A stretch of DNA of 64,000 bases from Lindgomyces ingoldianus (Eukaryota > Ascomycota > Dothideomycetes > Pleosporales > Lindgomycetaceae). Position 1 is the stretch's first letter. Each line of letters begins with the position of its first letter. The stretch is from the NCBI RefSeq assembly GCF_010093535.1, contig NW_022985183.1, forward strand, positions 310,001 through 374,000, given 5' to 3'. Both the position numbers and the translations under genes were made by a program. The notes under the pieces are model-generated. The model was not told the origin of the DNA. It did not search any database and was given only the letters and a program-made list of their open reading frames with translations. Positions 9,844 to 21,875 of this stretch are shown piece after piece.

Positions 9844-12341
9844 ATGAATAATCGATCTAGCAATGAGAAGCTCACCATGGCCGACGAACATACGCCACTG
9901 CTTGCTGTAGTGCAAATCCGCCCAGCCCGACCACGTTATCCCCACCATACCCTCCGCCGTATCTGTACCATCCTCCTCTCCTCTGCTCTCCTCCTCGGAC
10001 TGATTACTGTCCTGCTTGTGTTGAATTTTGTCCCCCTCGATGATAGCGATGAAGCAGACTGGGGCGCATACCTCCCATGGAAAGCGAGCGATGTCCCACC
10101 ATCGTGGCCGCGGACACAGGGGGTGGAATACAGGGACTTACAGGACATCCTCATGAATACTCCGGATGCGGAAATGGCAAAGAAATGGAGCAAATACTAT
10201 ACTTCGGGGCCGCATCTGGCTGGCAAGAACCTGAGCCAGGCAATTTGGACTAAAGAGAAATGGCAGCAATTTGGCATTGAGAACACCCTCATCGTTGATT
10301 ACGACATATATGTGAACTACCCGAAAGGCCATCGATTGGCACTGCTAGAGAAGACCGAGAAATCGAATAGGGGCGACCCTACCGTGACTAGCGCCGAAGC
10401 AACATGGAAAGTCAAGTACGAAGCGAGTTTGGAGGAGGATGTGCTGGAGGAGGATGGCACAAGCGGCCTCCCGGATCGCATCCCCACCTTCCACGGGTAC
10501 AGCGCATCGGGCAACGTCACTGCGCCATTCGTTTACTGTAATTATGGGACGTTCAAGGATTTTCAGGAGCTGCAGGCAGCCAACATCAGCCTGTTAGGCA
10601 AAATCGCGCTGATTAAGTATGGCCGGATATTCAGGGGTTTAAAGGTCAAGAGGGCTCAGGAGCTTGGGATGGTTGGAGCGGTCATCTACAGCGATCCCGG
10701 CGATGATGGAGACGTCACCGATGAAAACGGGAATACTACATACCCCGAAGGACCAGCACGGGAGCCAAGCAGCGTGCAGAGAGGCAGCACACAGTTCTTG
10801 AGTAAGTACAGAGTACCTTGCCTTAGTTTAGAAATTCTAACTAGCCTCAGGCTTCGCTCCTGGCGATCCAACGACCCCGGGTTACCCCTCAAAGCCCGGT
10901 GTCCCTCGCCAACCCGTCGACCACGCCATTCCTTCCATCCCCTCGATACCCATATCCTACCTCGACGCACTCCCTCTTCTCAAGGCCCTCAATGGCCACG
11001 GGCCGAAGGCGTCGTCGTTCAACAAATACTGGGAGGGTGGAGGATTGGGATACAAGAGCGTTGAGTACAACATCGGGCCTTCGCCGTCTAACGTCGCCCT
11101 GAATCTCGTCAATGAGCAAGAGTATGTGACAACGCCGATGTGGAATGTCATCGGCATCGTAAACGGCAGCATCGCGGATGAAGTCGTGGTACTGGGGAAC
11201 CACCGTGACGCCTGGATCGCTGGTGGAGCCGGTGACCCGAACAGCGGTTCGGCTGCATTTAATGAAGTCATCCGTGGCTTTGGAATGGCGCTTGAGGCTG
11301 GGTGGAAACCGCTTCGAACTATTGTTTTTGCAAGCTGGGATGGTGAAGAATATGGACTACTTGGGTCGACCGAATGGGTTGAGGAATACCTTCCCTGGCT
11401 CCAGCAAGCTACCATCGCATACTTGAATGTCGACGTGGGCACAGTTGGCCCTGATTTCAAAACCTCGGCAGCACCACTCCTGAACAAGGTGCTCATAGAC
11501 ACCGGTAAGTATTCTTCTGGCATGTCCTGTACGTACTAACATCTCAGTTCATCTCGTCCAATCCCCCAACCAGACGACCGCGAACCAAACCGTCGGTGAT
11601 GTATGGAACCACCACATCTCCACCATGGGCTCTGGCTCCGACTTCACGGCCTTCCAAGACTTTGCCGGCATTCCTTCACTCGATATGGGCTTCAGCTTTG
11701 GCCGCAAGAATCCGATCTACCATTACCATTCCAACTACGACTCGTTTGATTGGATGGAGCGCTTTGGCGACCCTGGCTTTCATTACCACGCTACCATCGC
11801 TAAGATCTGGGGTCTATTAGCCGCGAACCTTATCGAGACCCCTGTCATCCAACTAAACGCTACTGACTACAGCATCGGCCTTGAGAAATATGTCGATTCC
11901 GTCAAAGCAAAAGCTAAGGAGATGAAGTTTGAGAACGAGCCGACGAAATCACATTTCCATTCCCTTGACAAAGCCATCGCCCGCTTCCAGAGCGTAGCAC
12001 AATCGCATGACGCCCTAGCTGCAAAACTTCTCCAGCAGGCCATTGACGACGACATCCCGTGGTGGAAATGGTGGGAGAGAGTTAAAATATACTACGCCAT
12101 CCGCCGTGTCAACACCAAATATAAATTGCTCGAACGGCAGTTCTTGTATGCACCGGGCCTAGATGAGAGGCCGTGGTTTAAGCACATAGTCTTTGCGCCC
12201 GGAAAGTGGACTGGATATGCTGGAGCAACATTTCCTGGGATCGTCGAGGCCATAGAAGAAGGTGATAAGAACGGTGTGTATAAGTGGATTGGGATTTCGA
12301 CAGGGATAGTGGAGAAGGCGGCCGAGTGGCTGGACGAGTAG
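9844..12341 (+). CDS. M28B-family zinc peptidase (glutamate carboxypeptidase II / transferrin receptor-like)
   Basis: Three exons: 9844-10801, 10851-11504 and 11548-12341. They join in phase to 801 codons plus TAG. The predicted protein is a type II membrane protein. It has a short cytosolic tail, one membrane segment (about residues 40-63), a PA domain (about 220-335), the M28 peptidase domain, and a C-terminal transferrin-receptor-like dimerisation region (about 665-795). The two-zinc site is complete: H437 (NHRDAW), D448 (GDPNSG), E485-E486 (DGEEYG, catalytic base plus ligand), D514 (NVDVG) and H598 (YHSNYD). The spacing resembles human glutamate carboxypeptidase II. Many N-x-S/T sequons follow the membrane segment, as expected for a lumenal domain. 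The tail holds EHTPLL, an acidic dileucine sorting motif, which suggests the vacuole or endosomes. The second ATG (9877, context CACCATGG) has the better initiation context and may be the true start. The fungal relatives include Vps70- and Tre1-like proteins. Substrate is unknown. Confidence 0.93.
10802..10850 (+). other. Intron 1 of the M28 peptidase gene (49 nt)
   Basis: Donor GTAAGT at 10802 and acceptor CAG at 10848-10850. A CTAAC sequence about 15 nt upstream can serve as the branch site. Splicing joins QFLS to FAPGDP, the expected M28B continuation. Reading through gives a nonsense tail. Confidence 0.9.
11505..11547 (+). other. Intron 2 of the M28 peptidase gene (43 nt)
   Basis: Donor GTAAGT at 11505, a perfect TACTAAC branch site near 11534-11540, and acceptor CAG ending at 11547. 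Splicing restores the frame into the segment carrying the last zinc ligand. Confidence 0.92.
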
Positions 12342-12714
12342 AGTATGATAACGACGACAACGCGGGCAGACCATATGACGTATCAGTCTCGTACCATGTT
12401 CGAGTAAGAGGTATTATGGTCTTGCGTCCTGCCTTTTGGATACGGTCTTTTGATACCCGGAATGGTACTATTTATGTGGAAACAAAATTGGAATTTGACA
12501 AGTCCCTCTGGTGTTCACGTGTTCGGGAATGGTCCAGGGTTCCTTTTATAACTCCTCACCCCTCTCCACCAATTAAGCGAGAAAGTAGTACACACATCCC
12601 TTTTTGGCTTCAATCGCTCCCCCTCTAGCACTCGAGCACATTCTGCTTCAGCTCCAGTCGAATTCTTATCTACAAGGTGAAGAACGTTTCCCAATACTCT
12701 CCTGGCCGTATACC
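12342..12714. other. 3' flank of the M28 gene and spacer
   Basis: I see no gene in this stretch. It probably holds the 3' untranslated region of the peptidase and the promoter of the frame at 12715. No clear polyadenylation signal could be singled out. Confidence 0.4.
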
Positions 12715-13155
12715 ATGTCTAACATCAACAATATCTCTCTGGCGCACCTCCTGCGCCACACCATATCCCCAAAGAGTCATTCATCCTCACAGGATCAGCC
12801 ACTGGAGACGACCCCCAAACCTCCACCAAAGAGTCTAACCTTAACAGAACCCGCCATGCATATAATTCGCAATATGTGTGAGCGCTAGGAAATCCGACTA
12901 CATGTTAAGAATGAACTACTACGGTTACGGACGCAAATAAGAGTATGGAATCAAAGCCCTTCTTTACTTGCCGAATTCATTGTCTCTACCGCACCTACTT
13001 CTATGAATCGAGGAATGTCTCGTGCACGGGTGGCCGACAATGTTGGACTTGCGCATGGGGAGGTGGAGGAGATGGAGTGGGGGTTTGTTGAAGAGGCGGT
13101 GGGTTCGGGGGTTGGAGGGAGGTTTAGGGAGGTGAAGATGAATTTCATAGGCTAG
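12715..13155 (+). pseudogene. Small unknown gene interrupted by one in-frame TAG
   Basis: An ATG at 12715 (ACCATGTC context) opens a frame that stops at TAG 12886-12888 after 57 codons. The same frame then runs open for another 88 codons to TAG 13153-13155. Before the stop the sequence is S/P/H-rich with a helical end (PAMHIIRNMCER). After it there is a basic helix (VKNELLRLRTQIRVW) and then an acidic, glycine-rich tail. Protein character continuing directly across the stop suggests one 146-codon gene with a single nonsense change (CAG to TAG would explain it) or programmed readthrough. No splice pair fits tightly around the stop. I do not recognise the family. Confidence 0.35.
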
Positions 13156-13872
13156 GCGTGTTTGGGGGATGTCGAGTGTGGGAGGTGAGGCGGGAAACTG
13201 GGGCTTGTTGGATGGTGGTGGAGTGATGGAGACTGGTGTGGGTGCTAACATGAGTGCGAGGAGATGGAATTTCCAGGGATTTTATTAACTTGAAACGAAG
13301 ATGCTGTGGCTGAAAGGTCAGGTGCTGATCCTTCCAGATATTCTTCCAATCGTCCATACCTACGCCGCATCAGCCCCAAATGCCCCCACAAGCGGCCTCT
13401 CAAACATGAATGGTTTGGAATGCCAATACTAGTGTAGTTCTCTTGTTAATCTCTAAGCTAACCTCTACAGCCTTTTGTTGATATGATATACGCGGAATTC
13501 AAGCCCAGCAGTGGGTTGACTGAATATACATAACAGGTCACCTCTCAAAGAGGATCCACCACACAACTTTGCGGGGGACATTTAGGACAAGCTTGCAGGC
13601 CGCAAGGCTCGCCCTGTTGAACCATAGCACCGGTGTCGTCCTGCGCATCGCCCCATGACTGAACCATACTCAGCCTTGCGCTCGTGCAACCTCATGGTGG
13701 GCACCGCCACAAGTCCGCATAATAATCCTGATTTAATTGAGTAAGTGCCCCGGCTAAGGACATAGACAATGAGAAGAACAAAATACCTCAGGTTCAACAA
13801 TGGGAGGCATATAACGCGATACTTGCCTGTTAAAATACCTCTATAGTTTCAAGCACTCCACACTATTCCAAC
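13156..13872. other. Intergenic, upstream region of the RING protein gene
   Basis: No supported gene. The minus-strand frames here are low-complexity shadows rich in P, H and S. The promoter of the gene at 13873 should lie in the right-hand part. Confidence 0.45.
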
Positions 13873-15183
13873 ATGCCATCATCAATCCCTAGAAACACAA
13901 CCTCCTTCGACCGGCAAGTCCTTTGGAACCCGCGCAATGTCCTCCGAGTTGAGAACGATGGGCGGTGTGTGGGATGGGCGCCCTCAAAGGGTCGTAAATG
14001 TCACAACATCGTAGCAGGACATAATCTTCGCGAGATGGATGACCTTCTTCGAAAACTCTCGATATCGCAACCGGACGCCGATAGTCGCAGCATTCGTGAC
14101 ATGCTCAAGCAGCTTGCCATTGTTGGGCTCTGCGTTCGTAACCACAGAGATCAAGCCGGCAATATGTACGAAACCTGGCGAGAGCGGATTCGACACGCTT
14201 TTCCTGAGGGAGCAATCGGGGTGACCCAAAGCGGACAATCGACGAGAAACCCTTCCTCTACCACTCCAAGCCTCCCGGGATCTGACAGGGCCGAGCTAGA
14301 CGAACTTCACGAGACTATTTGTGTTCTCCAGCGTGGCCTCGACGAGATTCTCACCCAGACAAGTCGCCCACGCTCTTCACGGTCATCTAATGACACACAA
14401 TGGCAGCAATGGGCTCGAAGCATTCAGAGTCGCCTGGATGGGGTATCCGCCAGGGCTACTCCCCAAAGCCCTTCACAACCACGCACCACCATGCCAGCAA
14501 GTTCTACAACTGGTCTCTTATCTCGCCAAACTCCTGCTACATCAAGCACTCCGCCGCCCGATAACTCCTCTCGCCCTCCTGCAGAGCCATCAAGCTCCCG
14601 AAATTCCACGATTCAATCTCACCAACCTTCCGTGCCCTCGAGAGTATCAACATCATCGATATCATCGCTCAACCTTTCTCGAGCCTCAAGCTCACGCACC
14701 TGCCGTGGCAACCACGTCCGTCGTCGCACTATAGACGAAGAATGCACCATTTGCCAAGCAGACGAGCCTATGTCTCTCCAGCCTCTGAACCATCTCGTTT
14801 GGTGCAAGGCACAATGCGGTCGCAGTGTTCATAAGGACTGCTTTGAGAGCTGGCGCAGTGAAAACCTGGTCCAACGACGAGGCATCAAGTGCGTTCATTG
14901 TAGGGCGGATTGGGTAGATTGCATGGATAATTGTGATATCGAATGGGAGTCTGTGTCCGACTCTGAATCAGACGATGAGGATTCGGGGAGCGAACAGGGC
15001 TCAGAAGACGAAATAACGGACTCAGAAGACGAAATAACGGACTCAGAAGATGAAATAGCGGACTCAGAAGGTGAAATAACGGACTTAGAAGAAGAAATAG
15101 CGGACTCAGAAGAGGAACTAACGGACTCAGAAGAAGAAATACCAGACCCAGAGGATGTATATGGGGATGGTCGTAGGGACTAG
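13873..15183 (+). CDS. RING-type zinc-finger protein with acidic repeat tail (436 aa)
   Basis: Single-exon gene. The N-terminal ~110 residues form a conserved-looking region with spaced cysteines and histidines (GRCVGW, GRKCHN, LCVRNHRD). Residues ~120-285 are low-complexity, S/T/P-rich and probably disordered. Residues 291-343 form a RING-like finger. It opens with C291-x2-C294, has a central CKAQCGRSVHKDCFESW, and closes with C340-x2-C343, giving a cross-brace pattern typical of E3 ubiquitin ligases. From about residue 356 the protein is strongly acidic, with heptapeptide repeats of the DSEDEIT type encoded by a 21-bp tandem repeat. The architecture suggests a nuclear or cytosolic ubiquitin ligase. 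Target and pathway are unknown, and ligase activity is inferred only from the finger. Confidence 0.8.
   Translation: MPSSIPRNTTSFDRQVLWNPRNVLRVENDGRCVGWAPSKGRKCHNIVAGHNLREMDDLLRKLSISQPDADSRSIRDMLKQLAIVGLCVRNHRDQAGNMYETWRERIRHAFPEGAIGVTQSGQSTRNPSSTTPSLPGSDRAELDELHETICVLQRGLDEILTQTSRPRSSRSSNDTQWQQWARSIQSRLDGVSARATPQSPSQPRTTMPASSTTGLLSRQTPATSSTPPPDNSSRPPAEPSSSRNSTIQSHQPSVPSRVSTSSISSLNLSRASSSRTCRGNHVRRRTIDEECTICQADEPMSLQPLNHLVWCKAQCGRSVHKDCFESWRSENLVQRRGIKCVHCRADWVDCMDNCDIEWESVSDSESDDEDSGSEQGSEDEITDSEDEITDSEDEIADSEGEITDLEEEIADSEEELTDSEEEIPDPEDVYGDGRRD
15000..15160 (+). repeat. In-frame 21-bp tandem repeat (7 full units plus a partial)
   Basis: Units of 21 bp start at 15000, 15021, 15042, 15063, 15084, 15105 and 15126, followed by a degenerate partial unit. 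The first two are identical and later ones drift by a few bases. Each encodes seven residues of the S-E-D-E-I-T-D type, so unit gain or loss keeps the frame. Confidence 0.92.
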
Positions 15184-16103
15184 GATGATGATGACGACCA
15201 CGGGTAGCCCTGAGATCAATCGTGCGCTGTTTTCCTTTACCCCGTTTTCATGTTATTCCTTTACTCAACTACCCTACACTTCCCATTACCCTGGACAGAA
15301 TACGGGCAAGCTCTCTGGTAGATGTGGACAGTACAGAAGGCAATTGATGCAGGGCTGGGTGCTTTAACGACCTGGGACTTGGGAAGCACTGGCGCATGAG
15401 GTGTCCGCTGGGATAGAGGGTTCTTTGTTGATTCAACTTAGGGTTAGAGAGGGTTGGATCTTTCGTCAGCTGACAATTTCTCATTCCCGTTACATCTACA
15501 GGCGGTGTCTCTAGCATTTCTTTCCTATAATATTCGATCCCTTCTTGTTTTAGTAGGGACATAATGTACAAGAGAGTACGGTTTCCTCTTAGCAGTAGAT
15601 TGCGGGAAAGAAGTCTATGATGTTCCCCTTGTAAAATGTAAACCAGCCGCCGGTATATCTTATGAAGAACAGATAGGATCAAATCCTCAGCTGCAAGACA
15701 TCCGTCTCCCAATTACCGCAGGCGTACAGATTCTTGAAAAAGGGGATATCAATTCAAAGGCAGCATATTAAATTTTCTATAAGCTTTACAGGTTTTTCGC
15801 AATGCTCTAGATCCTTCGCGTCTTCAAAGAACTGTACTTAAAGTTTGGTGCTAGGCGATTTGGTAGGGCTTAGTGAGTGATTGAATGCCAAAGGTGATTT
15901 GTGCCCCCTTCTTTAAGGATCTTGATACACTGAAGCTGTTTGATGGTGAGAACACAGAGGGAAACTTGACAAGTAGCCTGCCTCAGCCCGAGCCCCTCCA
16001 TCCACCGTATGAAACTGATCCACAGGTATTTAAGCCAACATTACTGGGCAAAACTAAAGGCGAAGAGCGGGGCGAATAGAGTTTAGGTTTGCGCAGGGCT
16101 GGA
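15184..16103. other. 3' flank and spacer, no supported gene
   Basis: Only short frames without domain signals occur here (for example 15269-15712 minus and 15885-16079 plus). I see nothing that supports a gene. Confidence 0.45.
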
Positions 16104-16111
16104 GGGCTTGA
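16104..16111. repeat. 8-bp target-site duplication (left) of hAT-like element at 16112
   Basis: GGGCTTGA at 16104-16111 recurs at 22437-22444. One unmatched C (22436) separates the right copy from the right inverted terminus. Confidence 0.85.
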
Positions 16112-16526
16112 CAGTGTGTCCAACCGTTAGTACACCTAATAGTACAGTACTGCAGTACACTGATTTTGGTCACGTACGTACGTACAGGGCATCTACTCAG
16201 TATACTGTACTATACATGAGGCTGCTGTACTAACCGTTTACGGTAGTTATATAGGATTTTTGGTGGTTTTGGGCGGTTGAAGGCAGGTTGCTGAGGGCCA
16301 GGGGGCTCGTGTTCGGAGATTAATGCGGAGAATGCCGTTATTGCCTGTTTTGTTAGCAATCTTCTAACAAATTCAGCAACTATGCCATCTACGTTATTCT
16401 TTTGCCCATTATGATGTCCTAATTTCTATCCCAATCAACAACGCGGTTGACAATAGAGGCTCTTTAACTGCAGAAGAATTAGTTACGTAACAACGCTGTT
16501 ACTAGTAAGCTAACTGAGCTTACAGA

Positions 16527-16531
16527 GTACA
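16527..16531. repeat. 5-bp target-site duplication (left) of Gypsy G1
   Basis: GTACA, identical to 22194-22198. Confidence 0.93.
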
Positions 16532-16849
16532 TGTCACGGTATCCTCCCCAGATCCCAGACATAACTGTATTAGACGCGTACTAGAGTATTATTAGTGCAT
16601 GTCTAACATAAACACAACACAACACAGACATAAACTTAAGCATAAACTGCTTTAACACTAACTAAACCTAAAATAAGCTTAATTTATACTTAAAGCGCTT
16701 AGACTTTTAAGCTAAGTATTTAATTACTAATTTTTTTTTAAACTTTTTTATTTTTTATATAACATTTTATACTTACTATAATACTTTATGTAGTAATTAA
16801 ACTAGACTTTTGTAAAGCTTTATAACCTTACTTGTGCATAATTATAACA
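16532..16849 (+). repeat. 5' LTR of Gypsy G1 (318 bp)
   Basis: Begins TGTCACGGTATCCTCCCC, essentially unmutated. The inner end reads ATTATAACA where the 3' LTR has the ATCGTGACA form, showing RIP at the inner edge only. Confidence 0.93.
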
Positions 16850-19800
16850 TTATGTTATATTAAAACTTTAGCTAAGAATAGCTTTTAAATCTAACTTAAT
16901 AAGCTTAGTACTTATATAACTTTAAGCTATTAAAGTAAGCTAAAAAGCTTTTTAAAAAGTGCTTACTTTATAAAAAAGCTGCTATATTATAAGCTTTAAA
17001 GCTTTTTAAAAAAACTTTAAAGAATAGCTTTATATTATTAAGTAGTCTATTTCTACCTTAACTTTTATTATAGTAGTAAGAACTAAGAACTTACTAGCCT
17101 TAAAGCTTACTTAAAAGTCTAAAAATAGCTTAACTTTTTTCTATCTAACACTACTTATAACTTATAACTTTTTTAACTTAGTAATAAAATCTAACTAACT
17201 CTCTAATCCTCTACTGTTTAATAAAAAATAAAAAGACCTACTTTTTTTTTTATATAAGCTTTAATATAAACTTAAAGAAAATATAAACTAATTTCTCTTT
17301 AAATGCTTTTAGTTACTATATACTTACTTTTAACTTAACTATAATATAATAGCCTTAATTAACTTACTAATAAATAAAGATATTATTAACTTAAATTAAT
17401 TTATAGTGTTTTTATAAGTAACTTATAAAGACTTAAATAAAAAGTTAACAGCTCTAAGTTACTTAAACACTTTATAATAAAAAAAAAAAGCTTTACTTTA
17501 TACTTTACTAAGTTCTACTAACTTACATTTAATATAGGCTTAAATAAAATAAGTTTAATTATAGCTTTATATAACTCCCTCTTAACTAAACTGCAACATG
17601 CTATAGTAGAAGAACCCCTTCTAAACAACTTTAATGCATATGCAAACCTAATTACTACTTATAATAATAACATAAGGTTTCTTTTTATATAAGCTTTAAT
17701 ACACCTCTAAACTAGCGTAGTTGCAAATAAAAACCTTAATATAATAAAAATTAATTTAAATTATGCTTTAGTTAGTTTTAAAAAGTGTAAAAATTATAAA
17801 AAAAAAGTTAATGCTTTAAGTATAGTAAGTATAGTTATATTTTTTAAAACTGCTTTATTTCTTTTTCTTAAGTCTACATAAGTAGTGCTACTAGCACTTA
17901 TTAAAAATTTTTACTATTTTAATTTTATTTTTATAAAAGCTTTAACTTATATTTAAGCTTTAATCTTTTTTACTACTCTTAACATAGCTACAGCTATAGT
18001 AGTAGAAGCCTATAAAAAGGCTTGTTCTAGGGCTAAGTTGCCTTCTAGGACTAATTTAACACTAGATTTTTACTAACTTATAAGCTAAGTTTTTTACTAA
18101 TAACTAGAAGTACTAAGTTAATATTTTTATATATTTATAATAAAAAACTATATTAGCTTTAATATAAGCTTTTATTAACTTAAAAGTAAATAGTATAAGT
18201 TATATTAATAAAGAACTAGTGTGTAAACTAAATTTTTAATTAACACTACTTACTTAAATAATTTACTTAACTAGATTTAATAGAAAATAACTTAAAAAAA
18301 GTTTTATTTTTTATACTATAACTATTATAATTACTTACTAACACTATAAAAAGCAGATTAAGCTTTATGTAATAAACATAAAATATTATAACTTAATTCT
18401 AAGACAACTATAGCTGTATTAGCATAAAGTTGCTTTTAATTACTAAGAGTAAGTTCTAAACTTTAACTCTTTTTAATGCTAAAATATATACTTACACTTA
18501 CACCTAAATAATACCTAAATAGCACTTAATATAAAAAGTTTTTAGACTTACTTTTTAATAACTTAAAGAAAAACTACTTAAGTAAGGCTAATAAGCTAGG
18601 CCTTTTACTAAAATAAGCTATGTAAAATAATTTAATAACTACTTAAACTTAAAAAAAAAAAGCTTTTAAAAAACTTTTACTTACTTAATTTAAACATAAA
18701 CTAGAACTTAAATAGTAAATAAACATCTGCTATATAAAACCTACTTTATTTATAACCTTAGCTTAATAACTAGATTACAAAATCTACGCAGTTATAATTT
18801 TTAATATAAACTAAGCTTTAGCTCTCTAAAAACACACTAACTTAAAAATAATAGTTCTTTAAAACTACTATAACTTGTTATATATTTTTTTCTAAAATAA
18901 GTTTAATAAGCTTTTAATATAATATCTATATAATTACTAAATAACTTTTAAGCCTAGTAAATAACTTAGTTATAGGCTACTATATAAGATGTTACTAAAT
19001 AAATTAAAAGTGCTTTAAAAATACTTTAATAAAAACTTAAAAAAAAAGTTTATTTAAGCTAGCTTTTTACTAGTAGTGTTACCTATACTATTTATAAAGA
19101 AACTTAAAAGTAGGCTTTAATTTTGCATTAACTACTAAAAACTAAACACTATTACTATTAAAAACTAATACTTAATTTTTTTTTTATAGAAAACTCTAAG
19201 CTAACTAAGTAAAGTAAAGTATTTTATAAAGTTAGATATTATTACTACTTTTAATAAGCTAAAAATAGTAAAAGGTAATAAGTAGCTAACAGCGTTTTAG
19301 ACCTAATATAGACTATTTAAGTACCTAGTAATGCCCTTTAGCTTAGCTAACACGCCTAGTACTTTTTAACATTTTATAAATAACTTACTCTAACCCTACC
19401 TAAACATGTTCTATACTATATATATTAATAATATTTTAATTTATAGTAATAGCTTTTTAGAGTATAAACAGCATGTACACTTAGTGCTAAAGGCTATAGA
19501 AGAAGCAGGTTTATAACTTAATGTAGATAAATGCAAGTTCTACTAATTAAAAGTTATATATTTAGAATATGTAATCTTTATAAATAGCATCTAAATAGAC
19601 CTTATTAAGGTTTAAACTATGCTAGATTAGTAATACTTAAAAAATGTAAAGAATGTTTAAGCCTTTATAAGATTTACTAACTTTTACTAATAATTTATTA
19701 ATAACTTTTTACAGCTAGTAAGCCTTATAATTATACTTACTAAAAAAAAAGTTTAATTTAACTTTAACTTAAATTACTAATAGTTTTTTAACTAGCTAAA

Positions 19801-21875
19801 AAAAGCTTTTACTAAAGCTTTAATACTCTACTACTTTAACTTTAAACTACTAATACTTATAAAAGCTAATGCCTTAGACTACATAGTAGCAGAAGTTCTC
19901 TTCTAGACTAAGCTAGATAGGACTATTAGGCCTATTATATACTTCTTAAAAAAAATAAGTTTTGTAGAAGGTAATTATAAAATCTATAATAAAAAATTAC
20001 TTACTATAGTACACTACTTTAAATAATAGCAACTTAAACTAAAAAGTGCAGCGCATCTAATATAGGTTCTATCTAACTATAAGAACTTACAGTACTTTAT
20101 AACTATAAAATAACTTAGCTACTAATAAGCTTATTAGTTTAAATACTTATTTTATTTTAATTTTAAAATTACTTATTATTTTAGTTAAAATAAAAGAAAA
20201 CTAGATGCTTTTATAAAGTAATTCTAAAACATCTTTACTTAGAAAGAAGTGTAAAAGGCTTAACACTAAACTTTATTTTAACTTAAGCTATTTTTAAACC
20301 TTAACTTAAATAAAATAAATTAGATAATTAATTAAATTATTACTAATAAGTATTTAAATAATAAATTTATTTAAGAAACTTTAGACTTGCTTTAAAACAG
20401 CGCTAGTTAGTTAAAGAAAGTAACACTAGCTAACTATAAAAACTAAAATAGTAAGCTATATTACTATAACTAACTTATAATTTTTAATTTTAATAAACTA
20501 AGAATTAAACTACTTTAAATTATACATAACTTGCCTGTTAAAAAACACTTAGGCAAAAAAAAGACTTTTAACCTACTACAGAGAGAGTACTACTAGCCCT
20601 GCATGTTTTATACTGTACGCTAATACATATTATGTTGCTATACTTACTGTAAAGTAAAGGCCTTTTAAAAAAAGTATAATAGCTTACTTAAACTACTTCT
20701 AATCTCTAAATAAGCTTAAAAAGATATATTAATTAATTTTATTATAAACCTACTTCTATCTAAAGAGTATATAAATATTATAGTAGTTATTAATTACTTA
20801 ACTAAGTATTAATACTTAATACTATGTTCTTTTATAACTGCCTCTAATATAGCCTAGTTATTCTACTAATATGTATAAGTTTACTATAGCCTGCCTAACA
20901 TAATTATATTAGACAGAGGTACATAGTTTGTCTTAGCCTTTTAGGATAAACTTTATAAATAGCTTTAAATTATTTTTTATTTATCTACAGCTTTTTACCT
21001 AGAGACTAATAGCTAGACTAAAAATATAAACACTATAATAAAATAAGTCTTATAAGTGTATATAAACTACTAGTAAAATAACTAAGTAAAATAGTTAGCT
21101 ATAGCATAGTTTAAAGCTAATAACATAATATTTAAATTAATATAAGTATCTCTGTTTTTAGTAAACTATAAATACTACTTTTAAATAAAATTTAAACTGC
21201 TTATAAATACCTTTTAACTAACTTATTAATTTATATAAGTAATAAATATAAATAGACTTATTAATAAGATTTAAAATATATTTAAATATGTTTATAAAAA
21301 GCTTATATAAGCTTAAGCTTTTTAATAAGAGTACATAAACTAATTTTAAACCTCTGCCTTTATGTATGCAGCTAGTAAGAAGGTCTAGCTAGACACTAGA
21401 AATATTTAAATAAACTAATAATTAAAGAAACTTAATTAAAAAAACTTTAGCTTTTTTATAGTAGCTTATATAGTCTTATTATATGCTTACTAATTAATCC
21501 TACCTAACAGCATAAAAATACACCCTGTGTTTTATATATTATTACTGCGCTAAGTAGCCTTTAAATCTAACTATCTACCTAAATAGCTAAACCTGCTACT
21601 TAAACCTATTATTATAAATAATAAACTAAAATATATTATAAAAGACATTAAATAAATCTAGTTTAATAAGAAAAAACATATTTATAAATACTTTATAAAA
21701 TAGACTAGATATAATAAACTGTTATAAGAACCTATAAAAGCTTTATAAGAGAACTCTATAGTAACTTAATTCTATGCCTAATACCTATTTAAACTAAACC
21801 TGTACCCTAATAAAGACAACCTAATGCTAGAACTACTAATGTAAAGGATTCTCTTCTAAATAAGAGGGGGGGTAC
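16850..21875 (+). pseudogene. Gypsy G1 gag-pol relic
   Basis: A long gag-like region (about 17000-18900) is followed by reverse transcriptase (about 19050-19620). RT is recognisable by YLVMPFSLANTPSTF, then YINNILIYS, in which the catalytic D-D pair of the usual YIDDILIYS has become N-N by G-to-A change. RNase H follows at about 19800-20200. The integrase (about 20560-21170) shows LPNIIILDRGT and a zinc-finger-like N terminus. A weak chromodomain-like end lies at about 21690-21860. Stops are frequent throughout, so no protein can be made. Loss of the RT catalytic aspartates alone would inactivate it. Confidence 0.88.

Noticed and set aside
10957..11523. 188-codon minus-strand frame
   Set aside because: It lies antisense to the second exon of the M28 peptidase, whose zinc ligands and splice sites are intact on the plus strand.
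13145..13357. Minus-strand H/P/T/S-rich frames at 12951-13357
   Set aside because: They are low-complexity shadows of the GGAGGTGG-rich plus strand near the small broken frame, with no domain.
14321..14734. 137-codon frame inside the RING gene
   Set aside because: Shadow of the low-complexity middle region in another frame, without domain or context.
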